A stretch of 21,375 bases of DNA, from NCBI GenBank assembly GCA_035493895.1, contig DATJHM010000247.1, positions 1-21,375 on the forward strand. Reading direction: 5' to 3'. The DNA comes from DATJHM01 sp035493895. Lineage in GTDB: Bacteria > Chloroflexota > Ktedonobacteria > Ktedonobacterales > Ktedonobacteraceae. Below, one piece after another: positions 6,522-14,048 of the stretch. The position numbers and the translations under genes were made by a program. The notes under the pieces were generated by a model. It made no database searches, was not told the DNA's origin, and saw nothing but the letters and a program-made list of their open reading frames with translations. Positions within the stretch are counted from its first letter, which is position 1; every line of letters starts with the position of its first letter.

Positions 6522-7334
6522 ATGAACATTTGGGACTCAGTGCATCGAGGCCTGGAAAAAGCCTCTCATGAAGCCGCACGCATCGCCAAATCACAAAAAC
6601 TTCGCTCTCAAATTGATGGCCTGGCGCGCCAGATAGGTACACAACGAACGGCACTTATCAATCGAACCATGGACCTCTACACCAGTAATCAGCTCACGCA
6701 GAGTCAATTGCTGCCCGTATGCAACGAGTTGGCAAGCCTCCAGCAACAGTTAGAGCAGGCTCAAAACGAATTGAAGCAGATTCAGAGTCAGGGACCACAA
6801 CCAGCACCGCTAACACCGTTGCCTCCAACAAATATCACAGGCACCTATCAAATAACCTCACCCTATCCTGGTGGTGATCTACCTCCAACCATTCCTGCGC
6901 CGCCACCACCTCCGCCTGATTACACAAACTATCAGGACCACACCACGCCGGTCGCGCCGCCGCCCGGGAACACTCCACCGACAATCAGTATGATGGAAAC
7001 GCGGTTCATGGAGACATCACTGACGCCACCGCCACCACCATCTACGACTGAAACGATACGTTGCATAGGATGCCAGGGCGAGATTGTAACAGGTCTTGCC
7101 TACTGTCCCAATTGTGGAAGGTCGGTTCAAGCGAGCGGGCTCACCCATCTGCCAACCATGCGTGGAGGGGCGCTGGAGCCTTATTATCCAGCCGGGCAGG
7201 AAACGGTGCGAGGAGAAGCAACGAACAACGATGAGCGAGTAACGGAACAAAATCCCTCCCTACCGGGCCATATTGCTGATCAGGAGACGATACGAAGCGA
7301 TGCTCCTCCATCTGCTACCCAGCCAAAAGATTAG
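6522..7334 (+). CDS. Coiled-coil, proline-rich, zinc-ribbon protein of unknown function
   Basis: A 270-residue protein in three parts. Residues 1-90 are helical and heptad-like (LRSQIDGLARQIG, ELASLQQQLEQAQNELKQ), suggesting a coiled coil. Residues 91-175 are Pro/Thr-rich with runs of six Pro, a likely disordered spacer. A zinc ribbon follows: C181/C184 (CIGC) and C195/C198 (CPNC). The C-terminal tail (about 200-270) is again disordered. The short motif ET[IV]R occurs three times, at 177-180, 227-230 and 255-258. There is no signal peptide or membrane segment. The ATG has GGGG 7 bases upstream and its own promoter. It is the first gene of a likely operon with the GT9 pair, 29 bases upstream of the next start. 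I do not recognise the family. Confidence 0.8.
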   Translation: MNIWDSVHRGLEKASHEAARIAKSQKLRSQIDGLARQIGTQRTALINRTMDLYTSNQLTQSQLLPVCNELASLQQQLEQAQNELKQIQSQGPQPAPLTPLPPTNITGTYQITSPYPGGDLPPTIPAPPPPPPDYTNYQDHTTPVAPPPGNTPPTISMMETRFMETSLTPPPPPSTTETIRCIGCQGEIVTGLAYCPNCGRSVQASGLTHLPTMRGGALEPYYPAGQETVRGEATNNDERVTEQNPSLPGHIADQETIRSDAPPSATQPKD

Positions 7335-7363
7335 ATGGGAGGAACCGAACTCTGCGTCAACAC

Positions 7364-8524
7364 GTGATTACAACGCTTTGTATGCTTTTGCGTATACCAT
7401 TTACGCTGCTCGATCTTCTACAAAGGCCATTTGTACAGCGAGCCAGAAAACATCCGCGTTCAATAGTCGTCATCAAACCCTGCTGCCTTGGCGATCTGGT
7501 CATGACCACGCCATTGCTAGAAGTCTTGCGGCAGAACTATCCACAGGCCACGATCAGCTATGTGGCGGGGTCCTGGTCCAAAGTCATCGTTGAGCATCAG
7601 GAGAGCGTCGACAACGTTATCGATTGTGGCTCAGTCGGTATACCAGGACGTTATCGTTTAAAAGACTATTTCCAGCTTGCACGTATGCTGCGCCGTAAGC
7701 ACTTTGAGCTGGCGTTTGTGCTTGATCGCTCGCCATTGCTCACGCTGCTCCCCTGGTTAGCGGGAGTACCACGGCGCGTCGGACCGGATAGTCTGGGGAG
7801 AGGCTTCTCGTTGACGGATCGAGTAGCAGTCTCGTCATCGCCAGATCAACTGCAACACCAGGCGGAGATTTATCTCGATCTGGCCCGCGCCCTGCGCCTG
7901 AAGATTGGCGAACCGCATATGCATTTTGTGCCCACAGAAGCAGAACGGCGCTCCATCGTCAAAGCTGAGCGTCCTCAGGTTGCGGTTTTTGTGGGTGGAG
8001 GTAGCAATCCCGGCATGGATCTGACAGCCAAACGCTGGCCTTTGCCGCGCTACAAAGAGCTGGTCAGCAGGCTCGCGAATGAACGAAACGTACAGGTATT
8101 GTTGATTGGCGGTCCGGGCGATGCTGAGCTGACAGGCGAGATACTGCGTGACGTGAAGGTACCACAGGACAGCGTACTTGATCTCGCCGGGAAAACCAGT
8201 TTCGGAGAATCGGCCGCGCAGCTCGAAGCCTGCGCACTTTTTATCGGCAATGATAGTAGTCCTATGCACATGGCAGCCGCAGTTGGCATACCAGTAATCG
8301 CGATTTTTGGACCCACCAGTCCTCAGGAATATGGACCTTATCCACTGACTGATCCGAAACATATTGCGCTCTGGCATCATCCCAGCGGAAAGCCCTGTTT
8401 CTTCCTGGGCAAGATGCAAGCCTGCGCCAATTGCACCTGCATGCAAGCAATCAGCGTTGAAGAGGTCTGGACCGCAGTGGAACGGCTACTGCCGAGCGAG
8501 CAGGAGAGCGAGGCGCGGCGATGA
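7364..8524 (+). CDS. Glycosyltransferase family 9 (heptosyltransferase-like) protein, first of a pair
   Basis: A two-domain GT-B glycosyltransferase of 386 residues. The N-terminal GT9 motif reads VVIKPCCLGDLVMTTPLLEVLR (about 35-56), with the family Asp at D44. The nucleotide-sugar-binding C-terminal domain contains VFVGGGSNP, KRWPLPRYKELV, VLLIGG and IGNDSSPMHMAAAVGIPVIAIFGPTSP. A Cys-rich end (ACANCTC) replaces the usual CxxC segment. Known relatives add heptose or other sugars to surface glycans; in a monoderm host without LPS the target is probably an exopolysaccharide or cell-wall glycan. The GTG at 7364 is the first start available, with only a distant GGGAGG, and ATG 7382 is an alternative. 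The stop overlaps the next start as ATGA, so the two GT9 proteins are translationally coupled. Confidence 0.88.
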   Translation: MITTLCMLLRIPFTLLDLLQRPFVQRARKHPRSIVVIKPCCLGDLVMTTPLLEVLRQNYPQATISYVAGSWSKVIVEHQESVDNVIDCGSVGIPGRYRLKDYFQLARMLRRKHFELAFVLDRSPLLTLLPWLAGVPRRVGPDSLGRGFSLTDRVAVSSSPDQLQHQAEIYLDLARALRLKIGEPHMHFVPTEAERRSIVKAERPQVAVFVGGGSNPGMDLTAKRWPLPRYKELVSRLANERNVQVLLIGGPGDAELTGEILRDVKVPQDSVLDLAGKTSFGESAAQLEACALFIGNDSSPMHMAAAVGIPVIAIFGPTSPQEYGPYPLTDPKHIALWHHPSGKPCFFLGKMQACANCTCMQAISVEEVWTAVERLLPSEQESEARR

Positions 8525-9768
8525 AACGGTACCTGCGCAGCCTGATGCTTCTCCTGGCACGGCTGATTGGTGGACCTGGGGCAATACTGGCAGCCAGAAA
8601 AGCGCACAACAGGACGGGTGAGAGGATGCGCATTTTGCTGGTGCGTCCCGATCACCTCGGCGATCTCGTCATGGTCACGCCTGTGCTCAATGCGTTGAAA
8701 GAGCAGGTGCCGCAGGCAGAGATTAGCATGCTGGTCGGGCCCTGGTCGCGAGAAGTAGTGGCACGACATCCGGCATTGAAGAACGTCGAGACCTGCATCT
8801 TTCCGGGCTTTCAGCGAGCGGCACAGAATCCGCTGGCTCCGTATGTGCTGCTCTTCCAGCTGGCAGGGAAGCTACGTCGTGAGCGATACGATCTCGCCGT
8901 GAATTTGCGACCGGATTTCTGGTGGGGAGCGGCATTGCTCTATCTGGCAGGCATACCCAGGCGGGTTGGATATGCAATTGAGCCTGGAAAGCCGTTTCTC
9001 ACGCATATGCTCCCCTTTGTCGAGACCGAGCATGCCAGCGTCTCTAATCTACGCCTCGCCAGCACAGCACTTCAGAGCGTGCAAAGAGCGCCCTTAGCAG
9101 AGCCGTTTCGTCCAGAACACTATCCACTGAGATTTACGCCTACAGAGCAAGAGAAGGAATGGGTCAGGACGCAACTGGAGGCACAGGGGATCGGAGCAGA
9201 GGTACCGCTGGTCGTAATTCATCCAGGAACGGGCGGGGCGGTCAAGCTCTGGCGAGCGGAGGGCTGGGCACGGTGCGCGGATTGGCTGGTGGAAGAGGGA
9301 TGCCTGCTGGCTGCGGGGACGCGGATTGTGCTGACTGGCACGCCTAAAGAACGTCCATTGCTGGAAGAGATTGCAGGAAAGATGAAGCGGGCAGTACCGG
9401 TTCTTATGAGCGAGCAAAGCGTCGGGCAACTGGCGGCGCTGCTGGCTCGGGCAGAGCTGGTGCTGGGAGTCGATAATGGGCCGCTCCATCTGGCGGTTGC
9501 GCAGGAGACGCTGACATTGGGGCTTTTTGGGCCAACGGATGTACGTATCTTCGGGCCGTGGGGGAGAGAGGAGAGGCATGCGGTGATTCTCTCGGGAGAG
9601 CGCTGCCCTGGCTGCCCGCTTATTCCCTGTGGACGTCTCGATTTTACAGAGGACGAGCTGGCTGATCATCTCTGCGTCAAACGCATCAGTGAGGAGCAAG
9701 TGGAGCAGGCAATTGCGAGATTGACCGGGGGGGACGAGGTCGCCGGGGTGGGACGCGGATCGGCATGA
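8521..9768 (+). CDS. Glycosyltransferase family 9 (heptosyltransferase-like) protein, second of a pair
   Basis: A GT-B enzyme of 415 residues paralogous to the preceding gene. The GT9 motif ILLVRPDHLGDLVMVTPVLN lies at about 38-57; the C-terminal domain has VVIHPGTGGAVKLW, IVLTGTPKE and LGVDNGPLHLAVAQ followed by LGLFGPTDVRIFGPWG. A Cys motif CPGCPLIPCGR (near 360-370) resembles the Cys pair found in many family members. The N-terminus (about 1-25) is hydrophobic and basic, suggesting membrane attachment. Its ATG overlaps the stop of its partner. The last codons and the TGA come from structured repeat copy A, so the C-terminal GDEVAGVGRGSA is repeat-encoded. Donor and acceptor are unknown. 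Confidence 0.9.
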   Translation: MKRYLRSLMLLLARLIGGPGAILAARKAHNRTGERMRILLVRPDHLGDLVMVTPVLNALKEQVPQAEISMLVGPWSREVVARHPALKNVETCIFPGFQRAAQNPLAPYVLLFQLAGKLRRERYDLAVNLRPDFWWGAALLYLAGIPRRVGYAIEPGKPFLTHMLPFVETEHASVSNLRLASTALQSVQRAPLAEPFRPEHYPLRFTPTEQEKEWVRTQLEAQGIGAEVPLVVIHPGTGGAVKLWRAEGWARCADWLVEEGCLLAAGTRIVLTGTPKERPLLEEIAGKMKRAVPVLMSEQSVGQLAALLARAELVLGVDNGPLHLAVAQETLTLGLFGPTDVRIFGPWGREERHAVILSGERCPGCPLIPCGRLDFTEDELADHLCVKRISEEQVEQAIARLTGGDEVAGVGRGSA

Positions 9769-9900
9769 AGCCCGATCCCTACCTCTGCCTTTCTTCGAGG
9801 GTGGGATGATCCGGTTCCGCTCAACACAACAGGGAGGGGGCCGGGTTCATCCCACCCGCGTCCCCGCCATCCATCGCGGCCGCGGGTTGATGCGTATTTG
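9745..9900 (+). repeat. Structured repeat family 1, copy A (three-way junction)
   Basis: The outer stem GGGACGC (9750-9756) / GCGTCCC (9858-9864) encloses two hairpins: GGATCGG (9757-9763) / CCGATCC (9772-9778) with loop CATGAAGC, and GTGGGATGA (9801-9809) / TCATCCCAC (9847-9855) continued by CCGG/CCGG. A linker CTACCTCTGCCTTTCTTCG joins them. A tail GGTTGATGCGTATT (9885-9898) also recurs in other copies. The element overlaps the end of the GT9 gene and supplies its stop codon. Confidence 0.75.
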
Positions 9901-9955
9901 TAGATATAAAGCCCGCCTCTACCGTTCGCATACATCTGGTAGAAGGCAACCTTTT

Positions 9956-10000
9956 CATTCACATATATCGATAAAGTTCTCCATTCACATCTATCATAAA
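9956..10000. repeat. Two direct repeats upstream of the kinase gene
   Basis: CATTCACATATATCGATAAA (9956-9975) and CATTCACATCTATCATAAA (9982-10000) start 26 bases apart, about two and a half helical turns. They lie 85-130 bases before the kinase start and could be regulator-binding sites. No clear -35/-10 pair was found there, although CATAAT occurs at 10038-10043. Confidence 0.4.
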
Positions 10001-10084
10001 CAGGCTACCAGGTACTTCTCAGAAATACACGCTATATCATAATATTGATACATATGGATATTTTCTTGAAGATGGAGCTTCGCA

Positions 10085-11497
10085 ATGGTACGTTCTGCAA
10101 ATTTCTGCGATCGCTGTGGAGCGGCAATTCCTGATCAGACCATCACCTGTCCTGTTTGTGGAGAGATACAGGCAAATGTACACGCGTTAGCACCACTGAT
10201 CCCGCCGAAGAAGAGAAATAACCGGCCCGCTCCCAGCGCGTTGCTGATGCAACGCTATCAGATCATCGAACAGATTGGACAGGGCGGCTTTGGCGTCGTC
10301 TACACAGCATGGGATCGCAAACAGAGGCGAACCGTAGCGATTAAGCAGATTACGCTCGCCGATTTGAGCACACGAGAGATTATTGACGCCACCGATTCGT
10401 ACAATCGGGAGACCACGATCCTTCCCCCACTGGAGCACCGGAATCTACCTCACCTTTATGACCACTTTACCGACCCCGAACACTGGTATATCGTGATGGA
10501 GTACATCAAGGGGCAAACGCTGGAGGAACTCCTCGCGAAAGAACAAGATGGGCGATTGCCAATCGAGAGAGTGCTCAAGATAGGCAAGAAGCTCTGCCTC
10601 GCGCTGGCCTATCTTCATGCACAAGAGCAGCCCATCATTTTTCGCGATGTCAAACCGGGCAATATTATGGTGACGAAGTGGGGACATATCTATCTGATTG
10701 ACTTTGGTATTGCCCGGCGCTATCGTCCGGAGAAGACACGCGATACCGGAGCATTGGGTTCGCCGGGGTATGCCGCGCCCGAGCAATATGGAAGCGCACA
10801 GAGCACGATCAAGACGGATCTCTACGGCCTGGGCGCAACGCTCCAAACGATGTTAACGGGTAAAGAGCCGAGCGAGAGTGCCGATATTCATGAGGAAGCA
10901 GAAGTGCCAGATGCACTAAAAATGCTTATTACCGAGATGCTTGAGCGAGACCCAAACCTGCGTCCTCGTAATATGATCGCGGTAAGGGATACACTTACCA
11001 ATATCCAAAGACAGGTAAAGAAAGAGAAAAAACAGATTGTTTCGCCGTTTGCCTGGCTAGGAGCACTCTGGACAATACTTTGCATAGGTATAGCCAACGC
11101 ATCATTCCCATCGAATATCAACTTCTCCATCTTTTTTATTATGGTTTCCATCTGTTGCATTTATTCCTGCATCTATTATCTCTATAAAGAAAGGCTAACA
11201 CTATCGCAGCGTCTCAGTAGAAAAGAAATCTTTATGCTCATCAATAAGGGTCTACAACGTACTATAAGGGGATTCCTGTCATACTTCTACCTTGAATTGG
11301 TGTGTTGCCCCTTCTTCGGCATGTTTCTTCATACATCTTACAATGTCCTGTTACTTTTCATATGGGCAGGAGGATGCCTTTTTGTTCTGGATGTACTCCC
11401 CAGGCTAGTAGAGTGGATACAAATCGTGAAAAATAAGGCCAGTAAGAAGCAAAAAGTTCAGGCCAGCGTACAACAACAGCAGACGTTGCGGCCTTAA
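10085..11497 (+). CDS. Membrane-anchored Ser/Thr protein kinase with N-terminal zinc ribbon
   Basis: A 470-residue Hanks-type kinase. A zinc ribbon (C8/C11, C22/C25: FCDRCG, TCPVCG) precedes a basic linker. The kinase domain (about 58-310) has the glycine loop GQGGFGVVY (65-73), K87, E109, the catalytic loop FRDVKPGNIM (D188, N193), DFG (D206) and APE (231-233). The HRD histidine is Phe, as in many bacterial zinc-ribbon kinases; the Asp is intact, so activity is expected. The C-terminus has about four hydrophobic segments (roughly 322-341, 346-366, 397-416, 419-440) instead of extracellular PASTA domains, ending in a Lys/Gln-rich tail. GGAG lies 7 bases before the ATG. It likely signals from the inner face of the membrane; the substrates are unknown. 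The C-terminal part is richer in A and T than the kinase domain. Confidence 0.93.
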   Translation: MVRSANFCDRCGAAIPDQTITCPVCGEIQANVHALAPLIPPKKRNNRPAPSALLMQRYQIIEQIGQGGFGVVYTAWDRKQRRTVAIKQITLADLSTREIIDATDSYNRETTILPPLEHRNLPHLYDHFTDPEHWYIVMEYIKGQTLEELLAKEQDGRLPIERVLKIGKKLCLALAYLHAQEQPIIFRDVKPGNIMVTKWGHIYLIDFGIARRYRPEKTRDTGALGSPGYAAPEQYGSAQSTIKTDLYGLGATLQTMLTGKEPSESADIHEEAEVPDALKMLITEMLERDPNLRPRNMIAVRDTLTNIQRQVKKEKKQIVSPFAWLGALWTILCIGIANASFPSNINFSIFFIMVSICCIYSCIYYLYKERLTLSQRLSRKEIFMLINKGLQRTIRGFLSYFYLELVCCPFFGMFLHTSYNVLLLFIWAGGCLFVLDVLPRLVEWIQIVKNKASKKQKVQASVQQQQTLRP

Positions 11498-11541
11498 CAG
11501 AAAAATAGGCAGGTTTGTTGCTTTGTATAGATGAGTTTTAG

Positions 11542-11547
11542 TATAAT
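11542..11547 (+). promoter_or_regulatory. Possible -10 element for the lipoprotein gene
   Basis: A perfect TATAAT lies in an AT-rich stretch 100 bases before the lipoprotein start. The best -35 candidate at 17-18 bases is poor (TTGCTT). No terminator is evident between the kinase gene and this site. Confidence 0.35.
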
Positions 11548-11647
11548 AGACTCTCAACCAGATACTGTATCTCTAAAAAATACAAGAGAACATATCACCT
11601 ATAATTATCCATTATAGAATATCAGGTATGAGGAGTATTTATCTGTA

Positions 11648-12295
11648 ATGCATTTCACTATCACTTATCGGATGAGAAGTGTGTTCATTATTGCGCTTTT
11701 TGCGATGCTGTTTACCGCATGTGCTGTCAACAGTACGTCAGGGGCCAGTGGCGCATCAACGGAGCCCACTGCTGCGGCTACACCATCGCCTATTCCTACA
11801 ACGGCTACACCGTCGCCGACTCCCGGCGTAAGCTTCCAGCCGTTTGCTCATAGCGATTTTACGCTGCACTATCCAGCAAACTGGCAGCAAAAACAGAGCA
11901 CATCTCTTACTAAGAAACCGGTCTATTCTTTCGTTGCTGCTGACAATATTACGGGCTTTCATGTGGAGTTACATGCTGTCTATTTTGATGTAGATAGTCC
12001 GATTATCGATTTTTTTGGGGCGCAAATTGATTCTTCGATGAATTGCGCTCCAGGCGATACATCATTGCCGCAAACGGTGACCGTGAACGGGACGACCTGG
12101 AACCAGAGCGATATCCTGTGCACGGAGTCGAATGGGAAATATGAGATACATATGCTCTCAAGTGGCAGTAATGTCAATGATCAAATGTATATTGCCTATG
12201 GTGCATATCAGGCGGTGACTGCCGACGAGCCAGGATTTACGGCGGTTGAGCAGGAGATTTTTGAGCCAATGCTTCAGTCGTTCAAGGCGAATTAA
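11648..12295 (+). CDS. Putative lipoprotein of unknown function
   Basis: A 215-residue exported protein. The N-terminus is a basic stretch and a hydrophobic core (VFIIALFAML) ending in a lipobox-like FTAC, with the modified Cys at 25; Phe at -3 is unusual. A Ser/Ala/Thr/Pro-rich spacer with twice-repeated ATPSP.P motifs (about 28-60) follows, then a globular domain beginning FTLHYPANWQQ, typical of small PsbP-like or similar lipoprotein domains in this phylum. It has two Cys in the mature domain, in NCAPGD and ILCTES, which may form a disulfide. AGGAG lies 12 bases before the ATG; an internal ATG at 11672, nearer the hydrophobic core, is another start. It follows the kinase gene by 150 bases with its own possible promoter. 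I see no specific function. Confidence 0.8.
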   Translation: MHFTITYRMRSVFIIALFAMLFTACAVNSTSGASGASTEPTAAATPSPIPTTATPSPTPGVSFQPFAHSDFTLHYPANWQQKQSTSLTKKPVYSFVAADNITGFHVELHAVYFDVDSPIIDFFGAQIDSSMNCAPGDTSLPQTVTVNGTTWNQSDILCTESNGKYEIHMLSSGSNVNDQMYIAYGAYQAVTADEPGFTAVEQEIFEPMLQSFKAN

Positions 12296-12402
12296 AGCGT
12301 TCGCCTTCCACATACATTGAGGGAAAAGCAGGCAGGCGTATCTCGTGGCCGGACAGGTAAGGATATGAGTAAGGCTGCTATTCCATTGCCAGGATCGCCT
12401 CC

Positions 12403-12466
12403 GGGGCGAGCGGGATTGAGCGAGTTCGCGGACGCCATTCCGCTGCGGCTTCATGGCGTCCCTACT
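12403..12466 (+). repeat. Structured repeat family 2, copy c
   Basis: Nearly identical to copy a: GGGGCGAG, GAGTTCGC, the 9-bp stem GGACGCCAT (12430-12438) / ATGGCGTCC (12453-12461), then CCTACT. It occupies the intergenic space between the lipoprotein and esterase genes. The remainder of that 263-base gap shows no gene. Confidence 0.75.
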
Positions 12467-12558
12467 TTTCGTGCAATACGTTCTTTTCGCGAAATGCTAC
12501 AGGGGGGATATGTTAGACTTGAGCAAAAATATTACTAGCTAATTAGGAGTAACCTTTT

Positions 12559-13506
12559 ATGCCACTTGATCCACAGGTCGCCCTCTACTTGCAAGCGGGA
12601 GCTGAGATGAATAGCGAGCCAGGGCCTGAGCTTTCACTGGCTGAGATGCGCAGGCAGTCCGAATTGAACGCGATTAAGCAGGCCGGGGAACCGGAAACCG
12701 TTGCGGCAATCGTGGACCACGTTATTCCAGGTCCCGGCGGGGATATTCCGATACGGATTTATACGCCGGAAGGAGAGGGGCCATTTCCTGCGCTGGTATA
12801 TTTTCATCCAGGAGGCTGGGTAGTGGGCAGCATTGAGGCCAGCGATCCGGTCTGTCGGGCCCTTGCCAGATATACGCCCTGCATGGTTGTGTCCGTGGGC
12901 TATCGGCTCGCGCCAGAGCAGCAGTTTCCTGCGGCTCCGGAAGATTGCTACGCCGCGACACAGTGGGTTGCAGAGCATGCTCATGAGATCAATGTGGATG
13001 CACGGCGCATTGCGGTAGGAGGCGATAGCGCGGGTGGGAATTTAACGGCGGCGGTGACACTGATGGCGCGAGATCGGCAGGGGCCAGCGCTGTGTTTTCA
13101 GGTGATGATCTATGGTGAAACCGATTATTATGAGCCGGGAACTGAATCATATGCCACGTATGCACGGGGGTACGATCTGACGAGGGAGGATATGATCTGG
13201 TTTTGGGATCTCTATCTCGCAAAGAAAGAGGATGCAGCACATCCTTATGCGGCACCATTGCGCGCGGCGAGCTTGAGCGAACTACCTCCGGCGCTGATTA
13301 TTACAGCCGAATATGATCCGGTACGAGATGAGGGGGAGCACTATGCGCAACGTCTGCGGGAGTCTGGAGTAGCGGTACGGCTTTCGCGCTACCATGGCAT
13401 GATTCACGGCTTCTTCCGCATGCTCGCCCACTTTGATCAAAGCAGAGTGGCACTCAGAGAGGTGACAAGCAGCCTTGCGGCTGCGTTTGCGCAGACAGAA
13501 GGATAA
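12559..13506 (+). CDS. Alpha/beta hydrolase, HSL-type esterase/lipase
   Basis: A soluble carboxylic-ester hydrolase of 315 residues, usual for the bacterial hormone-sensitive-lipase (family IV) group. The oxyanion motif reads HPGG at 83-86 (YFHPGGWVVGS) where HGGG is typical. The nucleophile elbow is GDSAGG with S157, the acid is D253 in EYDPVRDEG and the base is H283 in MIHGFF. The lid-type N-terminal helix region (about 1-50) is present. AGGAG stands 9 bases before the ATG. There is no signal peptide, so it acts in the cytosol, probably on short acyl esters; the substrate is unknown. It stands alone between two repeat-containing gaps, with no obvious operon partner. Confidence 0.92.
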   Translation: MPLDPQVALYLQAGAEMNSEPGPELSLAEMRRQSELNAIKQAGEPETVAAIVDHVIPGPGGDIPIRIYTPEGEGPFPALVYFHPGGWVVGSIEASDPVCRALARYTPCMVVSVGYRLAPEQQFPAAPEDCYAATQWVAEHAHEINVDARRIAVGGDSAGGNLTAAVTLMARDRQGPALCFQVMIYGETDYYEPGTESYATYARGYDLTREDMIWFWDLYLAKKEDAAHPYAAPLRAASLSELPPALIITAEYDPVRDEGEHYAQRLRESGVAVRLSRYHGMIHGFFRMLAHFDQSRVALREVTSSLAAAFAQTEG

Positions 13507-13556
13507 TATGGCTTATCTTCATGAGCGCGGTTTGTTTGCGGGAGCTCGCGCGAGTG

Positions 13557-13612
13557 GAGATGGCCGGTGGGGGACGCGGATCGGCATAAAGCGCGATCAA
13601 TACGCATCAACC
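13557..13612 (+). repeat. Structured repeat family 1, truncated copy B
   Basis: It begins GAGATGGCCGGTGGGGG like copy C, 64 bases upstream of it. It has hairpin 1 as GGATCGG, loop CATAAAGC and GCGATC, but then ends in AATACGCATCAACC (13599-13612), which is the exact reverse complement of the tail of copy A at 9885-9898. The second hairpin and the right outer arm are absent. Confidence 0.6.
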
Positions 13613-13620
13613 TGAGGGGC

Positions 13621-13825
13621 GAGATGGCCGGTGGGGGCCGTGGACCGGCATAAAGCCCGGTCCCTACCTCTGCCTTTCTTCGAGGGGTGGGACCATCGGC
13701 GCCCCCTTGTCAAACACGATACGACCCGTAAAACGCCACAGGTAGGGGCCGTGGTTCATCCCGGCCCGCGGCCCCCACCGGCCCTCTCCAATAGCTCATC
13801 CTTTCTTCGGCTGATGCATATTGGG
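13621..13825 (+). repeat. Structured repeat family 1, copy C (three-way junction)
   Basis: The outer stem is a perfect 15 bp: GGCCGGTGGGGGCCG (13626-13640) with CGGCCCCCACCGGCC (13769-13783). Hairpin 1 is GGACCGG (13642-13648) / CCGGTCC (13657-13663), loop CATAAAGC. The second arm (from GGGACCA at 13689 to GGTTCATCCC ending at 13762) pairs less regularly. The linker and tail (GGCTGATGCATATT at 13809) match copy A. With copy B it fills most of the 542-base gap before the propeller gene; no gene is seen there. Confidence 0.75.
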
Positions 13826-14048
13826 CGCGGGGGGAGCGACGGAACTGAGCTTTGATCGTAATGTGGTCGTCTATTGTGGCGTGGGTAAAGGACCGTACGT
13901 CTATATATTTATATATTCTGTTTATTGGGACAGAATGCGGCCTGCCATTCCTGATTTCGGCATCGCCAATGTACGCCAATAGCCTCGGCACTGGTAGAAA
14001 ATGCACTCGATATGCAACATAGCAGCGGTGCATCGAGATGGAGAAGAT

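Noticed and set aside
9666..9962. 98-codon minus-strand open frame over repeat copy A
   Set aside because: It is the translation of the structured repeat plus the antisense of the GT9 gene end. Similar frames over other repeat copies are equally artefactual.
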